Source: Salinicola endophyticus
GTDB lineage: Bacteria; Pseudomonadota; Gammaproteobacteria; Pseudomonadales; Halomonadaceae
Assembly: GCF_003206575.1 (NCBI RefSeq)
Contig: NZ_PZJO01000011.1
Location: 91,427-131,891 of the forward strand
Length of the DNA: 40,465 nucleotides
Reading direction: 5' to 3'
A program made the translations under genes and the position numbers. The notes below the pieces were generated by a model. It was not told the origin of the DNA. It searched no databases and saw only the letters and a program-made list of their open reading frames with translations. Shown here in pieces: positions 8,069 through 15,178 of this stretch; position 1 is the first letter of the stretch, and each line of letters opens with the position of its first letter.

Positions 8069-9497
8069 GATGGCTCTCCTGATCCTGGCCCGCGGCCTCC
8101 AGGTGCTCGGCCAGGACCGCACTGGCTCGCCCCTCGAGCAGCCCGACCAACCGCCGACTGCGGCTGCTCAGCGCGGTATTGACGAACAGCAGCGGCACCG
8201 CGGTGATCAGACCCAGCACGGTGGTCACCAGCGCCTGGCTGATCCCCCCGGCCATCAACTGCGGATCGCCGGTGCCGAACACGGTGATCGACTGGAAGGT
8301 GATGATCATCCCGGTGACCGTCCCCAGTAGCCCCAGCAGCGGTGCCACCGCGGCGATCAGCTTGACGATCGGCTGGCCCCGCTCCAGGCGCGGCTGCTCC
8401 GCCAGCAGCGCCTCATCGAGACGCGCCTCCAGGGCCTCCGGAGCCTGGCTCGGGCCCAGCGCACCGAAGCGCCCCAGCACCCGCCCCAGGGGGTTGTCGT
8501 CACGCAGCCGCTCGGGGTCGCGCAACTGACGCCGCATGCGCGCGCTCACCTGGAGCAGGTAGACGTACTGCGCCAGCGCCACCAGCAGGCCGATGGCCCC
8601 CAGCCCCACGATCACGTAGCCGACGTAGCCCCCCTGCTGGAACCGCTGCCACAGGCTGGGCTGCTGCGCGATCGCCTGCAATACCTCACCATCGGTGGGA
8701 TCGAAGAAGAAGCGCTCGCCCTGCCCGGCCTGAAAGTCGCGCAGCGCCGATCGGACATATCCGGGGGTATGCGGGAAGACATCGAGCGGCAGCTTGGCAT
8801 CGGTATTACGCGCCAGCAGATCGCCTTGGCTGAAGGCCACGCTGTCACCCAGACGCACCACCGGACGCACCTGGACATCGCCGTCGGCCGCCGCCACCGG
8901 TGCCTGGAAGCTCACGCCGCGGGCACTCTCCGCGATCAGCGCAGCGAGATCGCCGCGCAGCCGGTCGAGGGTATCGATATCGATCAACCCGCGATCGTCC
9001 AGCCGCGGCGGCAGCTGCGCCGCGCCACCCAGCGTCAGCCAGCTGTCGCTGAGGGCATCACGCAGCTCGCCGGCCTGCTGCTTGATCACCTGCGACACCG
9101 CTTCGATATCGGCTGCATCGCCGCCACGCTGCTGATTCAACGCGGCCAGCGTCTGGCGCTGCTCGCGCTGGCGCTGTTCCAGTTTTTCGCGCTTTGCCTG
9201 GGCCGCCGACAGACGTTTTTCGGCGTCCGCTACCGCGGCTTCAAGCTTCTGGCGGTCATCCACCAGCGCGGCCAGGCGCGCATCGTCCCGCGCCTCGGCC
9301 TCACGACTGTCGGCCTGGAAGCGCGCCAGCACCTGCTGCAGCGTATTCGGCGCCTCCGCCTTGTCCTGGCTCTTGGGAGCCTCCTGGGTCTGGACGGGTG
9401 TCGACTCCTGGGCCTGAGCCTGGGGCACCATCAACACCGCCAGAACCAGCGCGGCCAGCGCCGCCCGTCCCCGTGCCATGAGCGTATCCATGGTCAT
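8052..9497 (-). CDS. Long ExbB-like protein with periplasmic domain (TtpC type)
   Basis: 481 residues. A signal peptide (cleavage near AQA, about residue 29) precedes a charged coiled-coil region rich in A/E/K/R/Q (about 45-130), a periplasmic domain, and a C-terminal MotA/TolQ/ExbB domain (about 285-460) with LLGLLGTVTGMI. This arrangement is that of TtpC, the extra component required by Vibrio TonB2 systems. The start overlaps the upstream DUF3450 stop as ATGA, with AGGAG nine bases before it. Role inferred: coupling of the proton channel to TonB or to periplasmic partners. The name ttpC is not given because identity was judged from architecture and gene order only. Confidence 0.85.
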   Translation of the reverse strand: MTMDTLMARGRAALAALVLAVLMVPQAQAQESTPVQTQEAPKSQDKAEAPNTLQQVLARFQADSREAEARDDARLAALVDDRQKLEAAVADAEKRLSAAQAKREKLEQRQREQRQTLAALNQQRGGDAADIEAVSQVIKQQAGELRDALSDSWLTLGGAAQLPPRLDDRGLIDIDTLDRLRGDLAALIAESARGVSFQAPVAAADGDVQVRPVVRLGDSVAFSQGDLLARNTDAKLPLDVFPHTPGYVRSALRDFQAGQGERFFFDPTDGEVLQAIAQQPSLWQRFQQGGYVGYVIVGLGAIGLLVALAQYVYLLQVSARMRRQLRDPERLRDDNPLGRVLGRFGALGPSQAPEALEARLDEALLAEQPRLERGQPIVKLIAAVAPLLGLLGTVTGMIITFQSITVFGTGDPQLMAGGISQALVTTVLGLITAVPLLFVNTALSSRSRRLVGLLEGRASAVLAEHLEAAGQDQESHRGVHA

Positions 9498-10417
9498 GAC
9501 GCCGACTCCTGTTCCTGTTCTGGCGCCGGGACATCCGCCTGGGGCGCATCTGCCCGGGAAGTGCCCGCCGCCGTCTTGTCATCGGCCGTCGTCGGCGACT
9601 GCCCGGGCACCACACTGATAGAGGCCGGCAACGCCAGCAGCGCCGGCGCAGCCTGGTCGCGGGCGATACGAATCCCCCGGCGAACCTCGTCGATCTGGCC
9701 CCGATCGAGGGGCTCCCAGCGCTGGCTCGCAACCTTCCATACGCCACCGGCGTGGCCATCGGGAGTGACGTAATAGAAACCGGTGCGCCCCACCCGCAGG
9801 TAGTCGACCTGGCGCGCATAGTCGCTGCCGGCCTTCGCATCCGGCGCGCGCTCGCCCGTCAGCGGGCCGCTCCACTGGTCCATCTGGCGACCGTAGTCGA
9901 GCTCGGTGCGCCACACCGAAAAGATCTTCTGCAGCTTCCCGGCCTGTGAGGTTTCATCGCTGGCGAGCATCTGCTCGAGGGTATCGACTCGCGCCAGGCG
10001 CTCCTGACGCAGAAACGGCATGTCGGCCTCGATCATCCCGCGCAGCTGCTCGACCATCTCGCGCATCTCGCCCGGCAGCGCTTCCCGCGTGGTCGAGATC
10101 TGCGCCAACGCCTGTTGCTGCGCCTTGATGCGCCGGGCCTGATCCGCGACCACCGGCGCCAGCTCGGCGTTGTAGCTCTCCAGGCGATCCGCCTGAAGCG
10201 TGGCGCGACGCAGCCGCTCGAGGGCCTCGCGGGTGGCGTCGTCGGCACTGTCGATACGCCGCTGCAGCGCGGCCTGGGTCTGCTGTGCCTCGATGCTGGC
10301 CTGACTGAGCGAGTCCTGAGCCTGGGCCTGAGCGGCCAAGCCGGCGAGACTCGCGGCGACGAAGCAGAGCGCCGTGACACGGCGGTGGCTTCGTTTCCGC
10401 GGGGAATGAAACACCAC
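9494..10417 (-). CDS. DUF3450 family periplasmic protein
   Basis: 307 residues. Signal peptide with AQA site (about residues 12-33), then a long coiled coil (about 35-130) followed by a compact domain with a DYGRQMDQWSGPL-like stretch. This matches the DUF3450 family, which sits in front of TtpC in TonB2-type clusters; its biochemical role is unknown. First gene of the operon. The GTG at 10417 is chosen because AAGGAG lies five bases upstream and the signal peptide follows at once. The frame is open further upstream, but that part is not signal-like. Confidence 0.8.
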   Translation of the reverse strand: MVFHSPRKRSHRRVTALCFVAASLAGLAAQAQAQDSLSQASIEAQQTQAALQRRIDSADDATREALERLRRATLQADRLESYNAELAPVVADQARRIKAQQQALAQISTTREALPGEMREMVEQLRGMIEADMPFLRQERLARVDTLEQMLASDETSQAGKLQKIFSVWRTELDYGRQMDQWSGPLTGERAPDAKAGSDYARQVDYLRVGRTGFYYVTPDGHAGGVWKVASQRWEPLDRGQIDEVRRGIRIARDQAAPALLALPASISVVPGQSPTTADDKTAAGTSRADAPQADVPAPEQEQESAS

Positions 10418-10524
10418 GCTATCTCCTTGCGAATGGGCCTGAAGCCGTGGGAATGGACCTGAAGCCATGACGGCCACCGCCAGATCCCCTGGGGCGGGAC
10501 AAAGGCAGCGAAAAGTGAGACGAC

Positions 10525-10557
10525 AACCTAGTACAAACAAGAACAATTATCAATCAG
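10525..10557 (-). promoter_or_regulatory. Candidate promoter with Fur-like box for the TonB operon
   Basis: On the minus strand TTGATA (10548-10553) is followed after 17 bases by TAGGTT (10525-10530), a plausible sigma-70 promoter about 100 bases before the DUF3450 start. The -35 is covered by an AT-rich 19-mer, aagaacaattatcaatcag (10539-10557), which matches the Fur consensus at 11 of 19 positions on the reverse strand, including the GATAAT core. Repression by iron-loaded Fur is the expected logic for a TonB operon. Confidence 0.4.
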
Positions 10558-10631
10558 AATCCAGACCACGCCGCCCGCCCGTCGCACACCGGCTCCACCA
10601 GTCCATGGGACCTGCGTACGCCAGACTTGGG

Positions 10632-10660
10632 GAGCGGCATAAAGAGCGCCTCTGCCGCTC
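10632..10660 (+). other. Hairpin in the leader of the AraC operon
   Basis: GAGCGGCA (10632-10639) pairs with TGCCGCTC (10653-10660). The 13-base loop can form a small inner AGAG/CTC helix. It lies about 25 bases before a strong ribosome site. No T-run follows. It could be a leader structure or a leftover terminator. Confidence 0.4.
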
Positions 10661-10696
10661 AGGAGACGCCTGGCTCAGCGCTCAAGGAGGGCCGAG

Positions 10697-10819
10697 ATGA
10701 TCAATCCTCCCCTGACTGCGTCATGGCTGGACGTCATTGCACAAGTTGCTCATGATATTTTTCAGTCAGGCCAACGCCTCCTCTGCCATCCAGGTCTCTA
10801 CCCATCATGTCGAGCATGA
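10697..10819 (+). CDS. 40-codon leader ORF coupled to the AraC regulator
   Basis: A short open frame encoding about 40 residues, with a consensus Shine-Dalgarno AAGGAGG six bases before its ATG. Its TGA stop overlaps an ATG of the AraC gene as ATGA (10816-10819). That AraC start has no good ribosome site of its own, so translation of the leader could feed the regulator. The peptide (starting MINPPLTASWLDV) has no signal peptide or motif I recognise. A 14-bp sequence repeated upstream of the receptor gene lies inside it. It could be a regulatory leader peptide or only a ribosome-loading device. It is not obviously a broken N-terminus of AraC, because the cupin domain that follows looks complete. 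Confidence 0.5.
   Translation: MINPPLTASWLDVIAQVAHDIFQSGQRLLCHPGLYPSCRA
10755..10774 (+). promoter_or_regulatory. Candidate regulator-binding element, copy a
   Basis: The segment atatttttcagtcaggccaa lies inside the leader ORF, about 40 bases before the AraC start. Its last 14 bases (ttcagtcaggccaa) recur exactly, in inverse orientation, at 11723-11736 upstream of the siderophore receptor. Placement before both araC and the receptor suggests an operator used by the AraC protein for autoregulation and for its target. Confidence 0.45.
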
Positions 10820-11667
10820 CCATCACCGACCTCAGCGTAGCGTGGGATGTCGACAGCCTATCGCGGGCCGTTGTGGCCCTGAGTGCCAAGTCGGTATCAG
10901 CGGACTGGGAAAATTCGCGGCATCAGCACCGCAAGGCACAGCTCATTTACTCGGCGCGCGGCATCCTCAACTGCGAAGTCGAAGACGGCGTCTGGATCGT
11001 GCCGCCGCAGTGCGCCATCTGGATACCCGGAGACCTGCCCCATTCGGCACGCGGGGCAGGTGAAACGGAGTGCTACTGCCTGTTCGTCGAGCCTGGCGCG
11101 ACCCCGGACCTGCCGACGACCTGCTGCACGATTTCGGTATCGCCACTACTGCGCGAGCTGCTACTCAGGGCGGCCGGTTTTCCCGCGCTTTACCCACCGG
11201 GGGGGCGGGAAGAGCGGCTGATTGCCGCCCTGCTCGATGAGCTGGTGGCGGCACCGGTGGAAGACCTGCATCTACCCATGCCTCGTGACCCTCGATTGCG
11301 CCGCCTCACGGGAATGCTGCTGGCCGACCCCACGAACAAAACCGCCAAGGCCGATTGGGCGACGCGAATCGGCATGAGCGAACGCAGCATGAGCCGTCTT
11401 CTGCTGCACGACATTGGCATGAGTTTCGGGCGCTGGCGTCGGCAGCTGCATGTCATTCTCGCGCTTCAACGTTTGACCCGCGGGGAAAGCGTGCAACGTG
11501 TGGCGATGGAGCTGGGATATGAAAACGCCAGCGGCTTCGTCACCATGTTCCGCAAGGCGGTGGGCAAGCCGCCGGCACGCTACCTCTCGGATCGCCTGAG
11601 CGGCGCGGCAAGGGCCTCCACGCCCGGCATCGTGCTCCCTGACGCCACGCCCCCCGATACGGAATGA
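10816..11667 (+). CDS. AraC-family transcriptional regulator
   Basis: 283 residues. The N-terminal cupin-like sensing domain (about 20-110) has the pattern HRKAQLIYSARG...VPPQCAIWIPGDLPH. The C-terminal AraC DNA-binding domain (about 170-265) has two helix-turn-helix units, ending in MELGYENASGFVTMFRKAVGKPPARYL. The cupin type resembles the NimR/YdeC-like branch rather than PchR. It precedes a TonB-dependent siderophore receptor in the same direction and probably activates it in response to a ligand. I chose the ATG at 10816 because it overlaps the stop of the leader ORF; an in-frame ATG at 10807 is an alternative. Confidence 0.88.
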   Translation: MTITDLSVAWDVDSLSRAVVALSAKSVSADWENSRHQHRKAQLIYSARGILNCEVEDGVWIVPPQCAIWIPGDLPHSARGAGETECYCLFVEPGATPDLPTTCCTISVSPLLRELLLRAAGFPALYPPGGREERLIAALLDELVAAPVEDLHLPMPRDPRLRRLTGMLLADPTNKTAKADWATRIGMSERSMSRLLLHDIGMSFGRWRRQLHVILALQRLTRGESVQRVAMELGYENASGFVTMFRKAVGKPPARYLSDRLSGAARASTPGIVLPDATPPDTE

Positions 11668-11683
11668 CGAAAATCAGCCAGAC

Positions 11684-11700
11684 TATTTTTCATGACGGCC
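11684..11700 (+). promoter_or_regulatory. Candidate regulator-binding element, copy b (degenerate)
   Basis: tatttttcatgacggcc shares TATTTTTCA and GGCC, at the same spacing, with copy a at 10757-10772. It lies just after the araC stop and faces copy c, 22 bases away in the opposite orientation. Confidence 0.35.
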
Positions 11701-11722
11701 ATTCTGTTAACGCTCATTACAT

Positions 11723-11740
11723 TTGGCCTGACTGAATAAC
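11723..11740 (-). promoter_or_regulatory. Candidate regulator-binding element, copy c
   Basis: ttggcctgactgaataac. The first 14 bases are the exact reverse complement of ttcagtcaggccaa in copy a. It lies about 80 bases upstream of the receptor start, just before the candidate receptor promoter, a usual place for an AraC activator site. Confidence 0.45.
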
Positions 11741-11759
11741 AATCTGGCCGGGTTTCGCC

Positions 11760-11788
11760 ATGACTCCGCTCTGACTCCATTGTTAAAT
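11760..11788 (+). promoter_or_regulatory. Candidate receptor promoter with direct heptamer repeat
   Basis: ATGACT (11760-11765) and TTAAAT (11783-11788) are separated by 17 bases, each matching four of six sigma-70 consensus positions, as expected for an activator-dependent promoter. TGACTCC occurs at 11761 and again at 11772, an 11-base period or one helical turn, overlapping the -35. Confidence 0.35.
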
Positions 11789-11801
11789 ACGGCACCCAAA
11801 T

Positions 11802-11820
11802 GCAAATGAGACTTATTGAT
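11802..11820 (+). promoter_or_regulatory. Candidate Fur box at the receptor start
   Basis: gcaaatgagacttattgat matches the 19-bp Fur consensus at 11 positions, including the AATGA and ATT half-site cores. It overlaps the putative ATG at 11819 and lies downstream of the candidate -10, a position suited to repression. Confidence 0.45.
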
Positions 11821-14131
11821 GCCTTCGTTCACACCTGCTGCCCCCTCCCGCTGGCCAACCGATAGGCACCCAGAGCCCGCCGCTCATCCTCATCAGGCAG
11901 GGCCGTACAAGAGCGCCACCTGGCGCATGCCCCGCACCGCGCTGGGCTCGGCGGTGGCTGCCGCAGCCCTCATCAGCGCGCAGGGCGCCCTCGCTGCCGA
12001 ATCAGGGCAGCCCCCACCCAAGTCGGGAAAAACGTCTCGAGCGGAGATGAGCTTGCCGGACATCACCATCCAGGGCCGCAGGGATATGGCGACCACCGAG
12101 GGCACCGGCGCCTACACCACCGGCGAGACAGCGGCGGCGACGCACCTGCCGCTCTCCCTGCGGCAAACGCCCCAGGCGGTGACGGTGATCACGCGCCAGC
12201 GCATGGATGATCAGCAGTTGAATTCAGTGCAGGAGGTGCTGGAGAACACCACGGGCATCGAGTCTTACCAGTCCGACAGCGAACGCTCGAGTTTCTATTC
12301 CCGTGGCTTCCTGATCAACAACGTGCAGTACGACGGTATCCCCACCGAGGTCGGTGGTATCGTCAACGGCAGCGGCATCGGCTCTATCGATACCGCGTTC
12401 TATGATCGTGTCGAGGTCGTGCGGGGCGGCTCCGGCCTGCTGACCGGCACCGGCAACCCCTCCGCCGCCATCAACCTGGTGCGCAAACGACCGACCCGTG
12501 ACTTCTCGGCATCTGCCTCGCTCGGGGCGGGCAGCTGGGATACCCATCGCGGCATGGCCGACATCTCGACGCCGTTGACCGAGGACGGCCGTGTTCGCGC
12601 CCGCGTGGTGGGGACATATCAGGACGGGCACGCCTACCTCGACGGTTACAAGCCGAAGAGGCAAGGCTTCTACGGCATCATCGAGGCGGACCTGAACGAA
12701 GAGACGACGCTGAGTCTGGGTTATGCCTACCAGGACATCACGCCGAAAGGCTCCACCTGGGGCGGTCTACCGCTATGGTTCAGCGACGGTACGCAGGCAG
12801 CGTACTCTCGCGGCAAGAACTACGCGCAGGAGTGGAGCCACTGGGACAACACCCACAAGACGGCGTTTGCCGAGATCGAGCATCGCTTCGACAACGGTTG
12901 GAACCTCCGTGCCATCGCCAACCAGTACCGTACAGAACAGGATGCCGAACTGCTCGGCCTGATCGGCCGCCCCGATCGCACCACGGGACTGGGCACCTTT
13001 CCCAACGGCGCCTATCCGGCTGCGCTGGCATCCGAAGGACACAGCCGTCAAAACACCTTAGACGTCATGGCAAACGGCCCCTTCGACCTGTTGGGCCGCC
13101 AGCACGAACTGGTGATCGGAGCGACGAGTTCCCGCCGCACGTCCAGCGGTAAGGACATTGCGCCCTTCTATGCCGGCACCGCACCGGTCAATGTCTATAC
13201 CCTGAGCCCCGCCTTCCCCCGCCCTGACTTCGATGCCATGGCTGCGATACCGAAACACACCCGCATCAAGCAGAGCGGTGTCTATAGCGCTGCCCGGTTG
13301 TCGCTGGCCGATCCCCTGACACTCATCATCGGCGGTCGATTCAGCCACTACGACATCGACGACAGCGTCAACGGTATGTCGTTGCACTACGAAAAAAACG
13401 CTGAATTCACCCCCTATGCCGGCCTGGTCTACGACATCGACGAGACCTATTCGACCTACCTGAGCTACACGCGCCTATTCAATCCGCAAACCGACTATCG
13501 GGACAGCAACGGCAACGTACTCACGCCGTCCAAGGGGAAAACCACAGAAATCGGCCTCAAAGGTGCTTACCTCGAGGGGCGCCTGAATGCGTCGGTGGCC
13601 CTGTTCGAGACCAAGCTGGACAACGCGGCACAGCAGGTCGCCGGTACCTACACGCCAGGCGGCAGCCAGGCCTATACCGGCGCCGATGGGACGAAATCCC
13701 GCGGGATCGAGCTGGATCTCCAGGGCGAACTGAGGCCTGGCTGGAACCTCTACGCGGGTATTGCCCACTTCACCGCACAGGATGGCAATGGCGAGCGTTT
13801 GAATTCGCAGCTCCCGCGGACCACGGCCCAGCTTTTCACCACCTACCAGCTGCCCGGCGCGTGGCACCCGTTGACGCTCGGCGGCGGCGTCAAGTGGCAA
13901 AGCCGCTTCTACCAGGCGGCCAACACCGGCACCAGCTCATTGGGCGGGGAACAGGGCTCCTACGCACTGGTATCACTGATGGGGCGTTACGCCATCACCC
14001 AGCACACCGACGTGGCCGTCAACGTCAATAACGTATTCGACAAGAAGTACGCGCTACAGAAAGGCGATTTCGACACCGTGGGATATGGCGCGCCACGCAA
14101 TGTGATGGTGACGCTGGACTACCGCTACTGA
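11819..14131 (+). CDS. TonB-dependent siderophore receptor
   Basis: Outer-membrane gated beta-barrel that imports ferric siderophores. About 770 residues from the ATG at 11819. A long N-terminal stretch leads to a signal peptide ending in ALA (about residue 59). A TonB-box-like LPDITIQ lies at about 79-85. The plug domain (about 105-215) has TPQAVTVITRQRMDD and the SFYSRGF block typical of FhuE/FpvA/FoxA-type receptors. The barrel ends in VTLDYRY. An alternative ATG at 11927 would give a standard 23-residue signal peptide, but neither start has a clear ribosome site. The substrate cannot be named from sequence; a hydroxamate siderophore is a guess. AraC regulator upstream, TonB operon divergent. 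Confidence 0.92.
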   Translation: MPSFTPAAPSRWPTDRHPEPAAHPHQAGPYKSATWRMPRTALGSAVAAAALISAQGALAAESGQPPPKSGKTSRAEMSLPDITIQGRRDMATTEGTGAYTTGETAAATHLPLSLRQTPQAVTVITRQRMDDQQLNSVQEVLENTTGIESYQSDSERSSFYSRGFLINNVQYDGIPTEVGGIVNGSGIGSIDTAFYDRVEVVRGGSGLLTGTGNPSAAINLVRKRPTRDFSASASLGAGSWDTHRGMADISTPLTEDGRVRARVVGTYQDGHAYLDGYKPKRQGFYGIIEADLNEETTLSLGYAYQDITPKGSTWGGLPLWFSDGTQAAYSRGKNYAQEWSHWDNTHKTAFAEIEHRFDNGWNLRAIANQYRTEQDAELLGLIGRPDRTTGLGTFPNGAYPAALASEGHSRQNTLDVMANGPFDLLGRQHELVIGATSSRRTSSGKDIAPFYAGTAPVNVYTLSPAFPRPDFDAMAAIPKHTRIKQSGVYSAARLSLADPLTLIIGGRFSHYDIDDSVNGMSLHYEKNAEFTPYAGLVYDIDETYSTYLSYTRLFNPQTDYRDSNGNVLTPSKGKTTEIGLKGAYLEGRLNASVALFETKLDNAAQQVAGTYTPGGSQAYTGADGTKSRGIELDLQGELRPGWNLYAGIAHFTAQDGNGERLNSQLPRTTAQLFTTYQLPGAWHPLTLGGGVKWQSRFYQAANTGTSSLGGEQGSYALVSLMGRYAITQHTDVAVNVNNVFDKKYALQKGDFDTVGYGAPRNVMVTLDYRY

Positions 14132-14159
14132 TCTACCGACTGGCGAACGTTTCAGCCGC

Positions 14160-14177
14160 GGCTATCCGCGGATAGCC
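14160..14177. repeat. Perfect 18-bp palindrome after the receptor gene
   Basis: ggctatccgcggatagcc is its own reverse complement and lies 28 bases after the receptor stop and 26 bases before the next start. It may form a cruciform, a short RNA hairpin that trims downstream expression, or a protein-binding site. No T-run follows. Confidence 0.7.
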
Positions 14178-14203
14178 AACCATCGATTATCGAGAGAGAC
14201 CTC

Positions 14204-14659
14204 ATGTCCCTTCACTCCCCTTTGAGCCGGCCACAAGCGCTGGCCACGAACAACCCGAACAAGATGGCCCTGTTCTGGCTGACCACTGCCGTAGGTGCCG
14301 TGCTCTTTGTCACCTTTCAGCTGTTCTTCTACGTCAACGACTGGGTAAGAGCAGAGGGAGCGACTCCGGCGATCACCTTCGAGCCAGACGTCCTGTGGGT
14401 GTTTTGCGCGTTCTATGGGTCTTGGATCGTCACGGTGCTGCTCGCGCTGATCGGAACCCGCAGGGCGCAGTGGGCGGCGCTGATCCTAGGCACCGCGATG
14501 GTCGTACTGAATACCTTCGGCGGGATCGCCGACGGATTGCGCGACGGTTGGTACATCGCCTTCTCAGCCGTTTTCTTCATTACCTTGCCAGGCGTGTTCG
14601 CCATTGCGAATACCTGGCGCGGCCTCAAAAGCCAAGGAGCCAGCCATGTCGATGGATAG
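14204..14659 (+). CDS. Four-helix inner-membrane protein of unknown function
   Basis: 151 residues with four predicted membrane helices (about 22-42, 61-83, 88-108, 114-136) and short loops. No metal-binding cysteine or histidine cluster and no known motif. I do not recognise the family. It follows the siderophore receptor by 72 bases and overlaps the next gene by 14 bases, so it should belong to the same operon. Possible roles are assisting passage or release of the siderophore at the inner membrane, or a sensory role; there is no direct evidence for either. Confidence 0.75.
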   Translation: MSLHSPLSRPQALATNNPNKMALFWLTTAVGAVLFVTFQLFFYVNDWVRAEGATPAITFEPDVLWVFCAFYGSWIVTVLLALIGTRRAQWAALILGTAMVVLNTFGGIADGLRDGWYIAFSAVFFITLPGVFAIANTWRGLKSQGASHVDG

Positions 14660-15047
14660 TTCTGACTTCCCCCTGGTCTGGATGCGTTTTACGCAGGAGC
14701 CCGGACATGATCACCAGGAGGACTTCGCCGAATTCGAGGCCAATCTGCAGCGCGGCAAACCCTTCGTACTATTGAGCGATAGCGCACCGACGGAAGAGCA
14801 CGAACACTCCCCGGAAGAGAAGAAACGCACTGCGCTCTGGATGAAACAGCACAAGGCCGAATTACGCAGGCTGGTACTGGCCATGATTCTGATCGAACCC
14901 AGCTCGGCAAAACGCCTTGGCTTCAAGCCGTTTGCCGCCGTTTTTCCCAAGTTCTGGGGCTACCCGCTACTGCTCGCGGCTTCACGTGAACAAGCCATGG
15001 AGATGGCAAGAGAACTGCTGCCGGAGGATGCCAAGTCATCCCACTGA
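14646..15047 (+). CDS. Small soluble protein, STAS/SpoIIAA-like by pattern
   Basis: 133 residues from the ATG at 14646, which has AAGGAG six bases upstream inside the end of the preceding gene. The order of predicted elements (strand, long helix, FVLLSD strand, EKKRTALWMKQHKAELRRL-type helix, LVLAMILI strand, then a C-terminal strand and the helix SREQAMEMARELL) resembles small alpha/beta STAS/SpoIIAA-like proteins. This is a fold guess by eye. No signal peptide or membrane helix, so cytoplasmic. It overlaps the four-helix membrane protein gene and is probably coupled to it, which suggests that the two act together in the siderophore locus. Confidence 0.75.
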   Translation: MSMDSSDFPLVWMRFTQEPGHDHQEDFAEFEANLQRGKPFVLLSDSAPTEEHEHSPEEKKRTALWMKQHKAELRRLVLAMILIEPSSAKRLGFKPFAAVFPKFWGYPLLLAASREQAMEMARELLPEDAKSSH

Positions 15048-15129
15048 TGGTCTTCCCTGGCGTCCGACCTCGCATGCCACTCGGCAGCGGCGCACTTCGG
15101 CCATCTACGCTGACCACATCACGCGCATG

Positions 15130-15157
15130 AAAAAGCCGGCGCCCTGGGGCGCCGGCT
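15130..15157 (-). terminator. Rho-independent terminator of etfBA
   Basis: AGCCGGCGCCC and GGGCGCCGGCT form an 11-bp stem. Read on the minus strand it ends in TTTTT (15130-15134), 22 bases after the etfA stop. A convincing intrinsic terminator. Confidence 0.85.
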
Positions 15158-15178
15158 CGGATCGAGACGAGGCGCGGG

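Noticed and set aside
10467-10700. 77-codon frame whose stop overlaps the leader ORF ATG as ATGA
   Set aside because: No ribosome site, odd composition, and it crosses the AT-rich promoter region of the divergent operon. The overlap appears to be chance.
10816-15047. The iron module as a recently acquired mobile island
   Set aside because: GC appears only slightly lower, and there is no integrase, transposase, tRNA or direct repeat at the borders. Transfer is possible but not shown by the sequence.
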